64,000 nucleotides of DNA from Clostridiales bacterium (lineage in GTDB: Bacteria > Bacillota > Clostridia > Oscillospirales > Acutalibacteraceae). Every line of letters begins with the position of its first letter. Position 1 is the first letter of the stretch. The translations under genes were made by a program, and so were the position numbers. The notes below the pieces were generated by a model, which had not been told where the DNA came from, did no database searches, and saw only the letters and a list, made by a program, of their open reading frames with translations. Below, piece after piece: positions 46,145 through 55,081 of this stretch. The stretch spans positions 62,001 through 126,000 of the forward strand of contig DULI01000007.1 in NCBI GenBank assembly GCA_012840445.1, given 5' to 3'.

Positions 46145-47326
46145 TTATTCCAGCTTTATGCCCGCAATTCCTTCTTTAATCGCACATTCGGAAACAGCCC
46201 TGGCCACACATTCGGCCACGCCGGGCTCAAATGGTTTTGGCAGGATATAGTCGGCCGAAAGCTTTTCGGGAGCTACAAAATCGGCCAGTGCCCTTGCCGC
46301 AGCCAGTTTCATCCCCTCGGTTATATCGCGTGCCCTCACCGCCAAAGCGCCTTTGAATATTCCCGGGAAGGCCAGCACATTGTTAATCTGGTTGGGATAA
46401 TCAGACCTACCGGTACCAACTACCGCCGCACCCGCGCTTTTCGCAAGTTGCGGGTCAATTTCGGGTATTGGGTTAGCCAAAGCAAATACAATAGGATTAT
46501 CATTCATTGATTTGACCATTTCAGGTGTTAAAACGTTTGCGGCAGAAACTCCGACAAATACATCGGCGCCATTTAAAGCATCCGACAGGGTTCCCTGAAC
46601 CTTGTTTTTGTTTGTAATACCGGCTATTTGGCGCTTTACATGGTCCAATTTTTCATTGTGCCCGTTAAGAATTCCGGTTCTGTCACACATAACAATGTCG
46701 TCAACACCAAGCCTTAGCAACAGTTTGGCAATTGCAATGCCGGCGGCTCCCGCCCCGTTAATTACTATTCGCAAATCCTTCAAACTCTTGCCCGTAACCC
46801 TGCAGGCATTAATCAGCGCAGCGCATGCAATTACAGCAGTTCCATGCTGGTCGTCGTGGAAGATGGGTATATCGCATCTGGCTTTTAATTTCTCTTCGAT
46901 TTCAAAACAGCGGGGTGCCGAAATATCCTCGAGATTTATCCCGCCAAAGGATTTGGAGATTAGCGCCACGGTATTTACTATGGTATCAACATCCTTGCTG
47001 TCTATGCATATCGGGAAAGCGTCTATTCCGGCAAAAGCTTTGAACAGGGCGCACTTACCCTCCATTACAGGCATGGCGGCCGCGGGGCCGATGTCACCCA
47101 GCCCCAATACGGCTGTTCCGTCTGTTACCACTGCTACTAAGTTGTGCCTACGTGTCAGTTCAAAGGACTGATTGTAATCCTTTTGTATCTCAAGGCAGGG
47201 TTGTGCCACGCCGGGTGTATACGCTATCGACAAATCCTTACTGTTATTAAGCTCCACGCGGGATATAACCTCAATTTTGCCACCCCACTGACGGTGTTTT
47301 TTAATAGGGTCAAATATATCGCTCAT
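46145..47326 (-). CDS. NAD(P)-dependent malic enzyme
   Basis: The 393-residue enzyme oxidatively decarboxylates malate to pyruvate. It has the malate-binding core SIAYTPGVAQPCLEI, the divalent-metal motif IFHDDQHGTAVI, and the Rossmann motif INGAGAAGIAIAKLL, all typical of the short bacterial type without a phosphotransacetylase tail. The second of two close ATG codons (47326) is chosen because AAAGGA lies 8 nt before it. Cofactor preference is not clear from sequence. It is read from a promoter at 47350-47378 and divergent from the GH97 gene. Confidence 0.95.
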   Translation of the reverse strand: MSDIFDPIKKHRQWGGKIEVISRVELNNSKDLSIAYTPGVAQPCLEIQKDYNQSFELTRRHNLVAVVTDGTAVLGLGDIGPAAAMPVMEGKCALFKAFAGIDAFPICIDSKDVDTIVNTVALISKSFGGINLEDISAPRCFEIEEKLKARCDIPIFHDDQHGTAVIACAALINACRVTGKSLKDLRIVINGAGAAGIAIAKLLLRLGVDDIVMCDRTGILNGHNEKLDHVKRQIAGITNKNKVQGTLSDALNGADVFVGVSAANVLTPEMVKSMNDNPIVFALANPIPEIDPQLAKSAGAAVVGTGRSDYPNQINNVLAFPGIFKGALAVRARDITEGMKLAAARALADFVAPEKLSADYILPKPFEPGVAECVARAVSECAIKEGIAGIKLE

Positions 47327-47349
47327 TTTCTTCATCCTTTCATAAACTC

Positions 47350-47378
47350 ATTATATAATTAATTGTTTTTTACAGCAA
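47350..47378 (-). promoter_or_regulatory. Promoter of malic enzyme
   Basis: On the minus strand TTGCTG (47373-47378), a 17-bp spacer and TATAAT (47350-47355) lie just upstream of the malic enzyme ATG, with a leader of about 17 nt. Confidence 0.55.
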
Positions 47379-47442
47379 TATCTATTTGTGAATAAAAGCA
47401 TTCTTTTTGTCAAATTTTTTTATATTTTATATCATCAATTTC

Positions 47443-47459
47443 GTACACTTTTTTTGTAC
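47443..47459. promoter_or_regulatory. GTAC repeat upstream of the GH97 promoter (candidate operator)
   Basis: Two GTAC cores (47443-47446 and 47456-47459) lie about 20-35 bp upstream of the GH97 -35 box, and the second is inside a perfect TTTGTACAAA palindrome. A related GTAC pair occurs downstream of the promoter. A sugar-responsive regulator is plausible; none is encoded nearby. Confidence 0.4.
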
Positions 47460-47478
47460 AAATATTACCACTTTTCTG

Positions 47479-47507
47479 CTGACAAATTTATTTAATTGAT
47501 ATATAAT
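47479..47507 (+). promoter_or_regulatory. Promoter of the GH97-dockerin gene
   Basis: CTGACA (47479-47484), a 17-bp spacer and TATAAT (47502-47507) give a good vegetative promoter. The leader of about 75 nt contains a GTAC inverted repeat before the ribosome binding site. Confidence 0.7.
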
Positions 47508-47540
47508 TAGCCGATTGGTATACTTAAAGTAGCAAATGTT

Positions 47541-47554
47541 TGTACTTTTGTACA
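47541..47554. promoter_or_regulatory. TGTAC-N4-GTACA inverted repeat in the GH97 leader (candidate operator)
   Basis: A perfect inverted repeat TGTACTTTTGTACA lies about 30-40 nt after the predicted transcript start. Its position fits a repressor that blocks transcription. It shares the GTAC core with the repeat at 47443-47459. Confidence 0.45.
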
Positions 47555-47586
47555 GGCATATAAATTTTTTAAAAGGAGTGAACTTT

Positions 47587-50500
47587 GTGAGAAATCATCT
47601 AAAACGAATGATTTCTGTAATGCTTTCCTTTGCAGTCTGCATTACAGCATTGGGCATTACCAGCCTTAATCCCGTGCTTGGTGCGGACGATGATTTTAAC
47701 AAAGAGGAACATCTGGTCAGTGTCGCAGATGGCTATAATGTAATCAGTTTGGATAAAAATGTCATATTCAAGCTGTATACCAAAAATAACAGCCTTTATT
47801 ACCAGGTTTTCAAAAAAGATTACGACACTGAATCACCCATTATCCGTGAGTCAAAGCTCGGTGTAGTAATAGACGGGGTGTCATACGGCCAGGGCGCACA
47901 GATAACCAAAGCAGACGCCTATATGACAAACCGTACATACAGCCACATGGGCAATCAGAGCACCCTTGTTGACAACGGTGTACATGCAACATTTACATTA
48001 AATCAAGGTAGCACCGAGTTCTTTATTGATGTAAGGGCCTACAACGACGGTGTTGCCTTCCGATACCGCTTCCCAGGCAGCGGCACTAGGACTGTTAGGG
48101 ATGAGTATACCGAATTTGCACTTCCCCAATCGGTTGAAAGGGTATGGGCAGGCGTAAACAACAAGGATTACGAGCCGGTTATAGAGTCTTACAACCCTGC
48201 GGCTTCGTCGAGCGATAAATTTAATGCTCCCCTTACGGCAGTTCTGTCGGATAACAAAGGCTATATCGCTCTGCTCGAAGCGGGGCTTACCGGAAAGTAT
48301 GTCGGGACAAACCTGCTGGCAATGGGCAATCGCGTTTATAAAATCGGCATTACCTGGGATGCTACCGTTGCATTCAATGTCACCGGCGATATTGAAACCG
48401 GCTGGAGGCTTATTAATCTTGCCGATGACTTGAACGAGCTTGTAAACAACTATAATGTCTACCATGTAAATGAAGCACCCGACAGCGAGCTTTATGCCGA
48501 TACCTCCTGGATTGTCCCCGGCCGCTCCACCTGGACCTGGCTTTCGGACTACGGCAATCCGAGTTGTACTGACCCAAAATATCAGGAAGAAGCTATCATT
48601 GGCGCCGCAAAACTCGGATTTGAGTACCATATAATTGACGACGGTTATACACAGCAAGGCTGGATAGATCCCGAAACCAAAAGTTATATCCCTTCACTTA
48701 CACATCTCGGAAATGTCGGTAAGCAGGTTAACGTAAAACCCCTTTTGTGGGCAAACGTAACTCCTGTGGGCAAGGGCTATCTTGTTAAAGATTATGCTGC
48801 TGCTCAAAACTTTATTGAGTTCCTTAAACAAACCGGCATGCACGGTGGTAAGGTTGATTTCTGGCCGGGAGAAGATAATATTTCTGCACTGCAGCTTCAA
48901 ATCGACATACTTAAACTTGCAGCTGAGAATAAAATGGTAATGAATTACCACGGTGTTAACAAACCCACCGGTTTATCTGTAACCTACCCGAACGAGCTTA
49001 CAAGAGAAGCTATCCGCGGTCTTGAGAATATCGGAAACGCTGCCAATACAAACTACGAGATGCAAACACGTTTCCTTACAAGACAGTTGTTTACAAGGTA
49101 TCTAGCAGGGCATGGCGATTATACTCCCGCCTGCAACAATGCTATGCAGATTGCTTCATTGATACTTATCGATTCGCCTCTTAATGTTATTGCTACCCCT
49201 CCCTCAATAATCCTGCAAAACGAGGCTGTTGAATTTATTAAGAGCATTCCCACCGTTTGGGACAGGACTGTGGTGCTTGAAGAAAGCGAAATTGACAAGA
49301 TGGCGGTATATGCCAAGGAACACAAAGGTAACTGGTTCCTGGGCGGTATTTCGCATACATCTAATACTACTGTAAACATTGAACTTGGCGATTTCCTTGG
49401 CGACGGAACTTATAACATGGAACTTTGGGTCGACAAGGCCGACGGTTCGAAAGAAATGATTACCGGCGAAGTTACCAAAGAGGATACTTTGGAAATTCAG
49501 GTTCCGCAATACCGCGGTTTTGCCGCACGTTTCTCCAAGATCGAATTTAACCGCTTTGGCGGAGAAATTTACTTCGGTGACAAACTTGAAATTACAACTG
49601 CAGATCCTGAAGCTGTGGTTAAATACACAACCGATGGTAGCGACCCGCTAACAAGCAATACTGCAAAGGTTTACTCCGAGCCTATACAGCTTAGCCAAAC
49701 CACCAAACTTAGGGCTGCTATTTCCGAAGGCGACGGCCAAGGTGCAGAAATCTCCAGTAACTTCAATTTAATCGGCGGCAACAAAGTCGAAATTAATGCT
49801 GCTATCGGAGTGGGCGAAACTACCGTTGAGTTAAAGTATAACTTTGACTGCGATATATACTATACTTTAGATGGCAAGCAACCCACCGAAAATTCGACCA
49901 AATATACCGGCCCATTTAATGTAGAGACTACATGCCTGCTAAAGGTAGTAGGAATTCCAAAAGACGGCGGTGAAAGGGTTTACACCCAAGCATATGTATT
50001 CGTAAACGGTAAGGCTGTAGACCCAGAAGTGCAGCTTACCGATGCAAACTGGGTAGAAGCTACAACAGGATGGGCTGGAGACCCGCCCAGCAAAGACAAA
50101 AATACAAAGAGCGGCTCCGAGGCTGGAAATATTTCACTTGGCGGCAAGCAGTACGAGAGGGGTATCTCCACAAACGCAGTCGGCTACTTTGTATATAACA
50201 TTCCCGAAGGCGCCAAACGCTTTGTAGGCGTAGTGGGAATAGACGATGTCGCAAAACTCAACGCTAACGACGGCCATAAGGCGTCCGGCAATCTTATTAT
50301 CTACTTTGACAATGTCGAATATTTAAGAACACCCGTATTCAGGCTTAACGAATTCTACGTTATCGATATACCGGTTCCGGAAGGCGCGAAGCAGATAAAA
50401 CTGTACATGGGAGACGCAGGAGACGGTATTACCTGCGACAACATTTCTATGGGCAACCCCGGCTGGATTTTTACAAGCGAGACTGAGCCTGAGCCTGAGT

Positions 50501-50694
50501 ATATTATCGGCGACGCTGATGGCGACAACAGGGTAACGGTTGCAGACATAATTGCAGTACGCAACCATATAATGGGCAATATCCTGCTTACTGGCAACAA
50601 CCTTTTGGCCGCTAATGCTGACGAGGATGAAAACGGCAATATTACAGTCGCAGACATTGTAGCAATTCGAAGAATCATTATGAATCAGAATTAA
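47587..50694 (+). CDS. Secreted GH97 glycoside hydrolase with CHB_HEX_C-like repeats, NPCBM-like domain and dockerin
   Basis: The protein of 1035 residues has a signal peptide (residues 1 to about 35). The GH97 N-domain, the catalytic barrel (about 290-560) and the C-domain follow. Two chitobiase C-terminal-type beta modules (about 660-800), an NPCBM-like galactose-binding module (about 815-965) and a C-terminal type I dockerin (about 970-1035) complete it. Catalytic-region motifs are IVPGRSTWTW, HIIDDGY, GGKVDFWPG with D424, NYHGVNKPTGL and TREAIRGLE. The Asp at 424 matches the nucleophile of retaining, alpha-galactosidase-like members. Both dockerin repeats carry TVAD at the recognition positions. 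The GTG start has AAAAGGAG 8 nt upstream. It should be secreted and bound to a cohesin scaffold, not present in this window. Confidence 0.9.
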   Translation: MRNHLKRMISVMLSFAVCITALGITSLNPVLGADDDFNKEEHLVSVADGYNVISLDKNVIFKLYTKNNSLYYQVFKKDYDTESPIIRESKLGVVIDGVSYGQGAQITKADAYMTNRTYSHMGNQSTLVDNGVHATFTLNQGSTEFFIDVRAYNDGVAFRYRFPGSGTRTVRDEYTEFALPQSVERVWAGVNNKDYEPVIESYNPAASSSDKFNAPLTAVLSDNKGYIALLEAGLTGKYVGTNLLAMGNRVYKIGITWDATVAFNVTGDIETGWRLINLADDLNELVNNYNVYHVNEAPDSELYADTSWIVPGRSTWTWLSDYGNPSCTDPKYQEEAIIGAAKLGFEYHIIDDGYTQQGWIDPETKSYIPSLTHLGNVGKQVNVKPLLWANVTPVGKGYLVKDYAAAQNFIEFLKQTGMHGGKVDFWPGEDNISALQLQIDILKLAAENKMVMNYHGVNKPTGLSVTYPNELTREAIRGLENIGNAANTNYEMQTRFLTRQLFTRYLAGHGDYTPACNNAMQIASLILIDSPLNVIATPPSIILQNEAVEFIKSIPTVWDRTVVLEESEIDKMAVYAKEHKGNWFLGGISHTSNTTVNIELGDFLGDGTYNMELWVDKADGSKEMITGEVTKEDTLEIQVPQYRGFAARFSKIEFNRFGGEIYFGDKLEITTADPEAVVKYTTDGSDPLTSNTAKVYSEPIQLSQTTKLRAAISEGDGQGAEISSNFNLIGGNKVEINAAIGVGETTVELKYNFDCDIYYTLDGKQPTENSTKYTGPFNVETTCLLKVVGIPKDGGERVYTQAYVFVNGKAVDPEVQLTDANWVEATTGWAGDPPSKDKNTKSGSEAGNISLGGKQYERGISTNAVGYFVYNIPEGAKRFVGVVGIDDVAKLNANDGHKASGNLIIYFDNVEYLRTPVFRLNEFYVIDIPVPEGAKQIKLYMGDAGDGITCDNISMGNPGWIFTSETEPEPEYIIGDADGDNRVTVADIIAVRNHIMGNILLTGNNLLAANADEDENGNITVADIVAIRRIIMNQN

Positions 50695-50703
50695 TATATT
50701 AAT

Positions 50704-50728
50704 AGCGGAGTGGTTTGACCACTCCGCT
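50704..50728 (+). terminator. Perfect hairpin after the GH97 gene
   Basis: A perfect 10-bp stem AGCGGAGTGG (50704-50713) and CCACTCCGCT (50719-50728) follows the stop codon. The tail is only moderately T-rich, so it may protect the mRNA 3' end or help termination. Confidence 0.6.
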
Positions 50729-50777
50729 TACTTGTTTACGCAAAATTTCGCAACATTTCATTGCGCAGATATATAAT

Positions 50778-50799
50778 ACCCCGCTAATGAGGGGTTTTT
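50778..50799 (+). terminator. Small terminator after the GH97 gene
   Basis: ACCCC (50778-50782) and GGGGT (50791-50795) form a short stem followed by five T, a plausible plus-strand terminator. Confidence 0.55.
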
Positions 50800-50802
50800 A
50801 CC

Positions 50803-50838
50803 AAAAAAAGAGGTGGAGACAATCCACCTCTTTTTTTT
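50803..50838. terminator. Bidirectional terminator between the GH97 gene and aspS
   Basis: The stem AAAGAGGTGG and CCACCTCTTT is flanked by an A run (50803-50809) and eight T (50831-50838). It lies 26 bp beyond the aspS stop and can serve both strands, ending the gatCAB-aspS operon. Confidence 0.9.
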
Positions 50839-50863
50839 AGCAAATTGTAATTTCCCTTTCGGA

Positions 50864-52174
50864 TTACGGATCCAGATGGTTAATATCCCTCGGGAACAGG
50901 CTTGCCTGGCGGATATTGGGAAGATTTAAAAGCTTCATAACAAGACGCTCAAGGCCTATACCAAGCCCTCCATGCGGCGGCATGCCGTATTTGTGAATAT
51001 CAAGATAACTTGCAAAATCATCGGGATTAAGGTTCATGCGTTTCATCTTTTCGACCTGCTGCTGGTAGTCGTGGATTCTTTGGCCGCCGGTTGTAATCTC
51101 CAGCCCTCTGAAAAGTAGGTCGAAACTCTCGGCTAGGCGGGGGTCATCTGGGTTGTCCATAGCATAAAATGGACGCTTGGCTGACGGGAAATGGGTAATA
51201 AACACGAACTCTGAACCGTACTCTTTATAAATTTGCTCGCATATTTTCACTTCGTCTGCCGGTTCAAGGTCGTGTTTGCTTTTCGATCCGCCGACTATAT
51301 TAATGGCCTCCAAAAAGGTGATGGTTGGGATTTTATCAATTTCGGGTATTTTTGCGCCGGTAATCTCTATTTCGTTCTGATAGTGAGCTTTAATATATTC
51401 GAGCACATATTTGAGCATGGCAGTTTCTATGTTCATGACGTCGTACATGTCTTTTATATATCCCATCTCAAAATCAAGCCCGATATACTCATTTAAATGG
51501 CGCGTGGAGTTATGCTTCTCGGCACGGTAAACAGGCCCTATTTCAAACACACGGTCAAAAATCGCCACACAGGTTTGCTTGTAAAACTGTGGGCTCTGGG
51601 CTAAAAATGCGTCTTTCCCAAAGTATTTCAGTTTAAAAATATTCGCGCCGCCCTCCGCACCGGCCGATACGATTTTGGGAGTATGGATTTCAGTAAACCC
51701 ATTTTGTAGCAAAAACCGCCGGAAGCCCTCGCAAACGCCCTCGGCAATCTTAAAGGCTGCGCGTTCATGCGGGTTTCTTAAGGCTACCGAACGGTATTTG
51801 AGGTTTGCTTCTATAGAGCAACCGAGTTTCCTTGCAGAGACATGCAGCGGATAATCTTCGGCGGGTACTGACAATACAGTAAAATCATTCAGTTCAATTT
51901 CATAACCATAGATTGCCCTTGGCTCTTCCCTGACTTTCCCGGTGGCTGTGATATAATATCCTTCCTTTATATCGGAAAGAGGGGCTTTGCAGCCTTCATT
52001 TGTATAAACCGACTGGACCACATATCTTCCGGTCCTTAGCATTACGAATGCAAACGCGCCCATTTCCTTAATTTTGTGAACACAGGCATTAATGGTTACT
52101 ACCCTGCCTACATTGGTTTTTAAATGTTCAATGTCGAATTGCTTTATAAGTTCTGTTCCGTCAAGAGTGTGCAT
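50864..52174 (-). CDS. aspS: Aspartyl-tRNA synthetase, archaeal type (probably non-discriminating)
   Basis: This 436-residue class IIb synthetase has an N-terminal OB fold and motif 2 (GPVYRAEKHNSTRHLNEY), followed by DFEMG and the motif 3 region GGLGIGLERLVMKLLNLPNI. It lacks the GAD insertion of bacterial AspRS, so it is the short archaeal type. The tryptophan usual in discriminating forms near the start of the anticodon domain appears to be Cys here (NACVHKIK). It is directly downstream of gatCAB, whose substrate is Asp-tRNA(Asn), which supports a non-discriminating role. The ATG at 52174 is preferred to a TTG at 52186 that directly abuts the AAAGG ribosome binding site. Confidence 0.9.
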   Translation of the reverse strand: MHTLDGTELIKQFDIEHLKTNVGRVVTINACVHKIKEMGAFAFVMLRTGRYVVQSVYTNEGCKAPLSDIKEGYYITATGKVREEPRAIYGYEIELNDFTVLSVPAEDYPLHVSARKLGCSIEANLKYRSVALRNPHERAAFKIAEGVCEGFRRFLLQNGFTEIHTPKIVSAGAEGGANIFKLKYFGKDAFLAQSPQFYKQTCVAIFDRVFEIGPVYRAEKHNSTRHLNEYIGLDFEMGYIKDMYDVMNIETAMLKYVLEYIKAHYQNEIEITGAKIPEIDKIPTITFLEAINIVGGSKSKHDLEPADEVKICEQIYKEYGSEFVFITHFPSAKRPFYAMDNPDDPRLAESFDLLFRGLEITTGGQRIHDYQQQVEKMKRMNLNPDDFASYLDIHKYGMPPHGGLGIGLERLVMKLLNLPNIRQASLFPRDINHLDP

Positions 52175-52207
52175 TGCTATGATCAACCTTTCAATTAAAT
52201 TTAAGGT

Positions 52208-53629
52208 TTACAGGTTGCTAAGTTTCTTATTTAGTATTTCCTTAACAGTCTGCGGGCTGGCAGACTTGCCGATTTTTTTGAACATCTGTCCCATAAGAAA
52301 GCCAAAGACCTTTTGGCTTCCCTCTTTATATTCCGCAACTGCCTTGGGATTCTCGGCCAAAATCTCGTCAGCCGTTTTTTCGATTAGTTCAATATCATCT
52401 TTAATAATAAACCCGTTCTTCTCGGCTATATCCAGCGGGTGGCCGCCCTGCTCGAACATGATAAGCAGAATGTCCTTAGCGGCATTTTTGCTGACTGTTC
52501 CCTCGTCGCTGAGTTTAACCAATTCAGCAAGCTGAGCCGGGGTGAATTTTAATTCATCTATGCTTGCACCAGTATCATTCAAACGGCGAAGCAGTTCCAC
52601 CAGAACCATGTTGGAAACCTGCTTATATGCCGGATACACTTTTACAGCTTCGTCATAAAAATCAGACAATGCCTTTTCACTTACCAGCAGCTTTGCGTCG
52701 GCAAAAGGAAGTGAATATTCCTCTGTGTACCTTTTGATTCTTGAATCGGGCAATTCAGGCATTGTAGCCTTTATTTTTTCAATATCCTCATCCGTCAGCA
52801 ACACTGCGGGAATGTCGGCATCGGGGAAATACCTGTAATCATGCGCCTCTTCTTTAGAGCGTAGCGGCTTGGTAGTTCCGTGGTTTTCGTTGAAATGAAG
52901 GGTCTGCCGGATAACTTTTTTACCGCTTTCCAGTAGATCGCACTGGCGTTGGTATTCATATTCAATCGCGCGGACAATTGATTTAAAGGAGTTTAAATTC
53001 TTAATCTCTGTTCGGGTGCCGAATTCGGTGGCGTCATACGGCATGATAGATATGTTGACATCGCAACGCAGCGAGCCTTCCTCCATTTTTGCGTCGCACA
53101 CGCCAGCGTATTTCAGGCGCTGGGCCACCTGTTCGACAAACTCCCTTGCCTCTTCGGCAGAAGAAATATCCGGCTCGGTTACAATTTCTATCAGCGGTAC
53201 GCCTGAACGGTTATAGTCGGCAAGCGAGACGCCTTCAAGGTCGTCATGTACCAGTTTTCCCGCGTCTTCTTCTATATGAATGCGGTTTATTCTGATTCTT
53301 TTTCCGCCGATATCTATATAACCGTTTGTGCAGATAGGATATTCGTACTGGGAAATCTGATATGCTGAAGGCAGGTCGGGATAAAAATAGTTTTTTCGGT
53401 CAAAAACACTGTATTTGTTTATCTGGCAGTTTAACGCAAGGCCTGCCTTTACTGCCAACGTTACAGCACCCTGGTTAAATATTGGTAACGTTCCGGGAAA
53501 ACCAGCACATCCGGGGCAAACCTTTGTGTTTTCCCCGCCACCAAACTCTGCGCTGCATGTGCAAAATGCCTTCGACTTTGTAAGCAATTCTGCGTGTATC
53601 TCAAGCCCTATTACAGTCCTGTATTTCAT
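52208..53629 (-). CDS. gatB: Asp-tRNA(Asn)/Glu-tRNA(Gln) amidotransferase subunit B
   Basis: The 473-residue protein MKYRTVIGLEIHAELLTKSK is a complete GatB with the kinase-like core (FDRKNYFYPDLPSAYQISQY, PLIEIVTEPDISS) and a C-terminal YqeY-like tail that binds tRNA (EILAENPKAVAEYKEGSQKV). It activates the misacylated Asp or Glu and receives ammonia from GatA. Its ATG overlaps the gatA stop by 4 nt. It lies between gatA and aspS in the operon. Confidence 0.97.
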   Translation of the reverse strand: MKYRTVIGLEIHAELLTKSKAFCTCSAEFGGGENTKVCPGCAGFPGTLPIFNQGAVTLAVKAGLALNCQINKYSVFDRKNYFYPDLPSAYQISQYEYPICTNGYIDIGGKRIRINRIHIEEDAGKLVHDDLEGVSLADYNRSGVPLIEIVTEPDISSAEEAREFVEQVAQRLKYAGVCDAKMEEGSLRCDVNISIMPYDATEFGTRTEIKNLNSFKSIVRAIEYEYQRQCDLLESGKKVIRQTLHFNENHGTTKPLRSKEEAHDYRYFPDADIPAVLLTDEDIEKIKATMPELPDSRIKRYTEEYSLPFADAKLLVSEKALSDFYDEAVKVYPAYKQVSNMVLVELLRRLNDTGASIDELKFTPAQLAELVKLSDEGTVSKNAAKDILLIMFEQGGHPLDIAEKNGFIIKDDIELIEKTADEILAENPKAVAEYKEGSQKVFGFLMGQMFKKIGKSASPQTVKEILNKKLSNL

Positions 53630-55077
53630 ATGGCCGGTTCCCTCCTAACAAAACTGCGCTCAAACGCATCGGCCAACATAATAATTGTGGATTCATCAAA
53701 GGCCCTGCCCACTATGCTCATGCCCACAGGCATACCATTTTTGTCATATCCGCAGGGTGTATTAATTGCGGGCAGCCCGGCAACACTAACCGGAACGGTG
53801 CAAATATTGGCAGAATACATCTTTACTGGTGTGCTTTCAAGCTCCCCAATTTTATAGGCCGAATGCGGCGTAGTCGGCGTGATAATACAATCGCATGTAT
53901 CAAATATATTTTTAAAATCCTCTTTAATTTTTGCTCGTACCTGCTGTGATTTTACAAATAAGGCATTATAGTTTTCCTTAGACAGCACATAGTTGCCGAG
54001 CATTATCCTGCGTTTTACCTCGTCACCAAAAGCCTCAGTACGGGTATTTTTAATTAACTCATCATACGTGTCACCATTCAGTGAACGGTATCCAAATTTT
54101 ATCCCGTCGTATCTACCCATGTTGCTTGAGGCCTCGGCAGATGAGATAAGATAATATGCAGAAAGGGCATATTTAAAGCTTGGGAGCGACACTTCTTTCA
54201 AAGTACAACCCATGCTCTCATACTGCTTGGCAGCATTCATAACAATAGTTTTTACCTCATCATCAATTTCCTCCCCGAAAAACTCGGCAGGAACTCCAAT
54301 AGTCAGCCCTTTAATGGAGGAGCCTATCTTGCTGTTATACTCAGTATTAGCCAATTCAACGGTTGTGTTGTCATAAAAATCCTTTCCTGCAATGGCAGAC
54401 AAAAGAATTCCACAATCCTCGGCGGACCTGGCAATGGGGCCGATTTGGTCAAAAGAGGACGCAAAGGCTACAAGGCCATATCTTGAAACCGTACCATAGG
54501 TTGGACGAAGGCCTGTCACACCGCATAATGCGGCAGGCTGGCGGACCGAGCCGCCGGTATCCGATCCGAGAGCGGCGGCGCAAAATCCGGCAGCAACCCC
54601 GGCAGCGGCACCTCCGGAGGAACCGCCGGGCGAAAAATCCGTGCTGTGTGGATTTTTAACACCGCCAAAAACAGACCTCTGCGAGGTGCAGCCAATCGCA
54701 AACTCGTCCATATTAGTTTTGCCAAGCATTACTGCATAATTATTTTTAAGCCTGTCCACCGCTGTGGCATCAAAGGGTGATACAAAATTCTCAAGCATTT
54801 TAGAGGCGCAGGTCGTGGGAATTTGTGTCGTACAGATATTATCCTTAACACTAACCGGTATTCCGGCAAGCTGGCCAACTTCGCCCCGGTCAATTGCCTG
54901 TTGCGCCTTTCGGGCCATTTCCCTGGCAGTATCTTCGCATACGGTTATAAAACTATTGATTTGAACATCTTTTGCCTTTATCCGCTTTAAGTACATTTCG
55001 GTGAGTTCCACCGCGGAAATCTCTTTGTTCCTCAAAAGGGATGACAATTCTTTTATTGTGTAATTATTGAATTCCAT
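53626..55077 (-). CDS. gatA: Asp-tRNA(Asn)/Glu-tRNA(Gln) amidotransferase subunit A
   Basis: The 483-residue amidase-signature enzyme releases ammonia from glutamine. It has the catalytic Lys in GIPVSVKDNI, the cis-Ser in GGSSGGAAAGVAAG and the nucleophilic Ser in SDTGGSVRQPAA. The start MEFNNYTIKELSSLL at 55077 is preferred over a longer in-frame form that would extend into gatC. AAGGTGG lies about 10 nt upstream. It lies 4 nt after gatC. Confidence 0.97.
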   Translation of the reverse strand: MEFNNYTIKELSSLLRNKEISAVELTEMYLKRIKAKDVQINSFITVCEDTAREMARKAQQAIDRGEVGQLAGIPVSVKDNICTTQIPTTCASKMLENFVSPFDATAVDRLKNNYAVMLGKTNMDEFAIGCTSQRSVFGGVKNPHSTDFSPGGSSGGAAAGVAAGFCAAALGSDTGGSVRQPAALCGVTGLRPTYGTVSRYGLVAFASSFDQIGPIARSAEDCGILLSAIAGKDFYDNTTVELANTEYNSKIGSSIKGLTIGVPAEFFGEEIDDEVKTIVMNAAKQYESMGCTLKEVSLPSFKYALSAYYLISSAEASSNMGRYDGIKFGYRSLNGDTYDELIKNTRTEAFGDEVKRRIMLGNYVLSKENYNALFVKSQQVRAKIKEDFKNIFDTCDCIITPTTPHSAYKIGELESTPVKMYSANICTVPVSVAGLPAINTPCGYDKNGMPVGMSIVGRAFDESTIIMLADAFERSFVRREPAI

Positions 55078-55081
55078 AAAA

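Noticed and set aside
47998-48657. Minus-strand 219-codon open frame inside the GH97 gene
   Set aside because: It is antisense to a clearly conserved catalytic region and has no recognisable domain.
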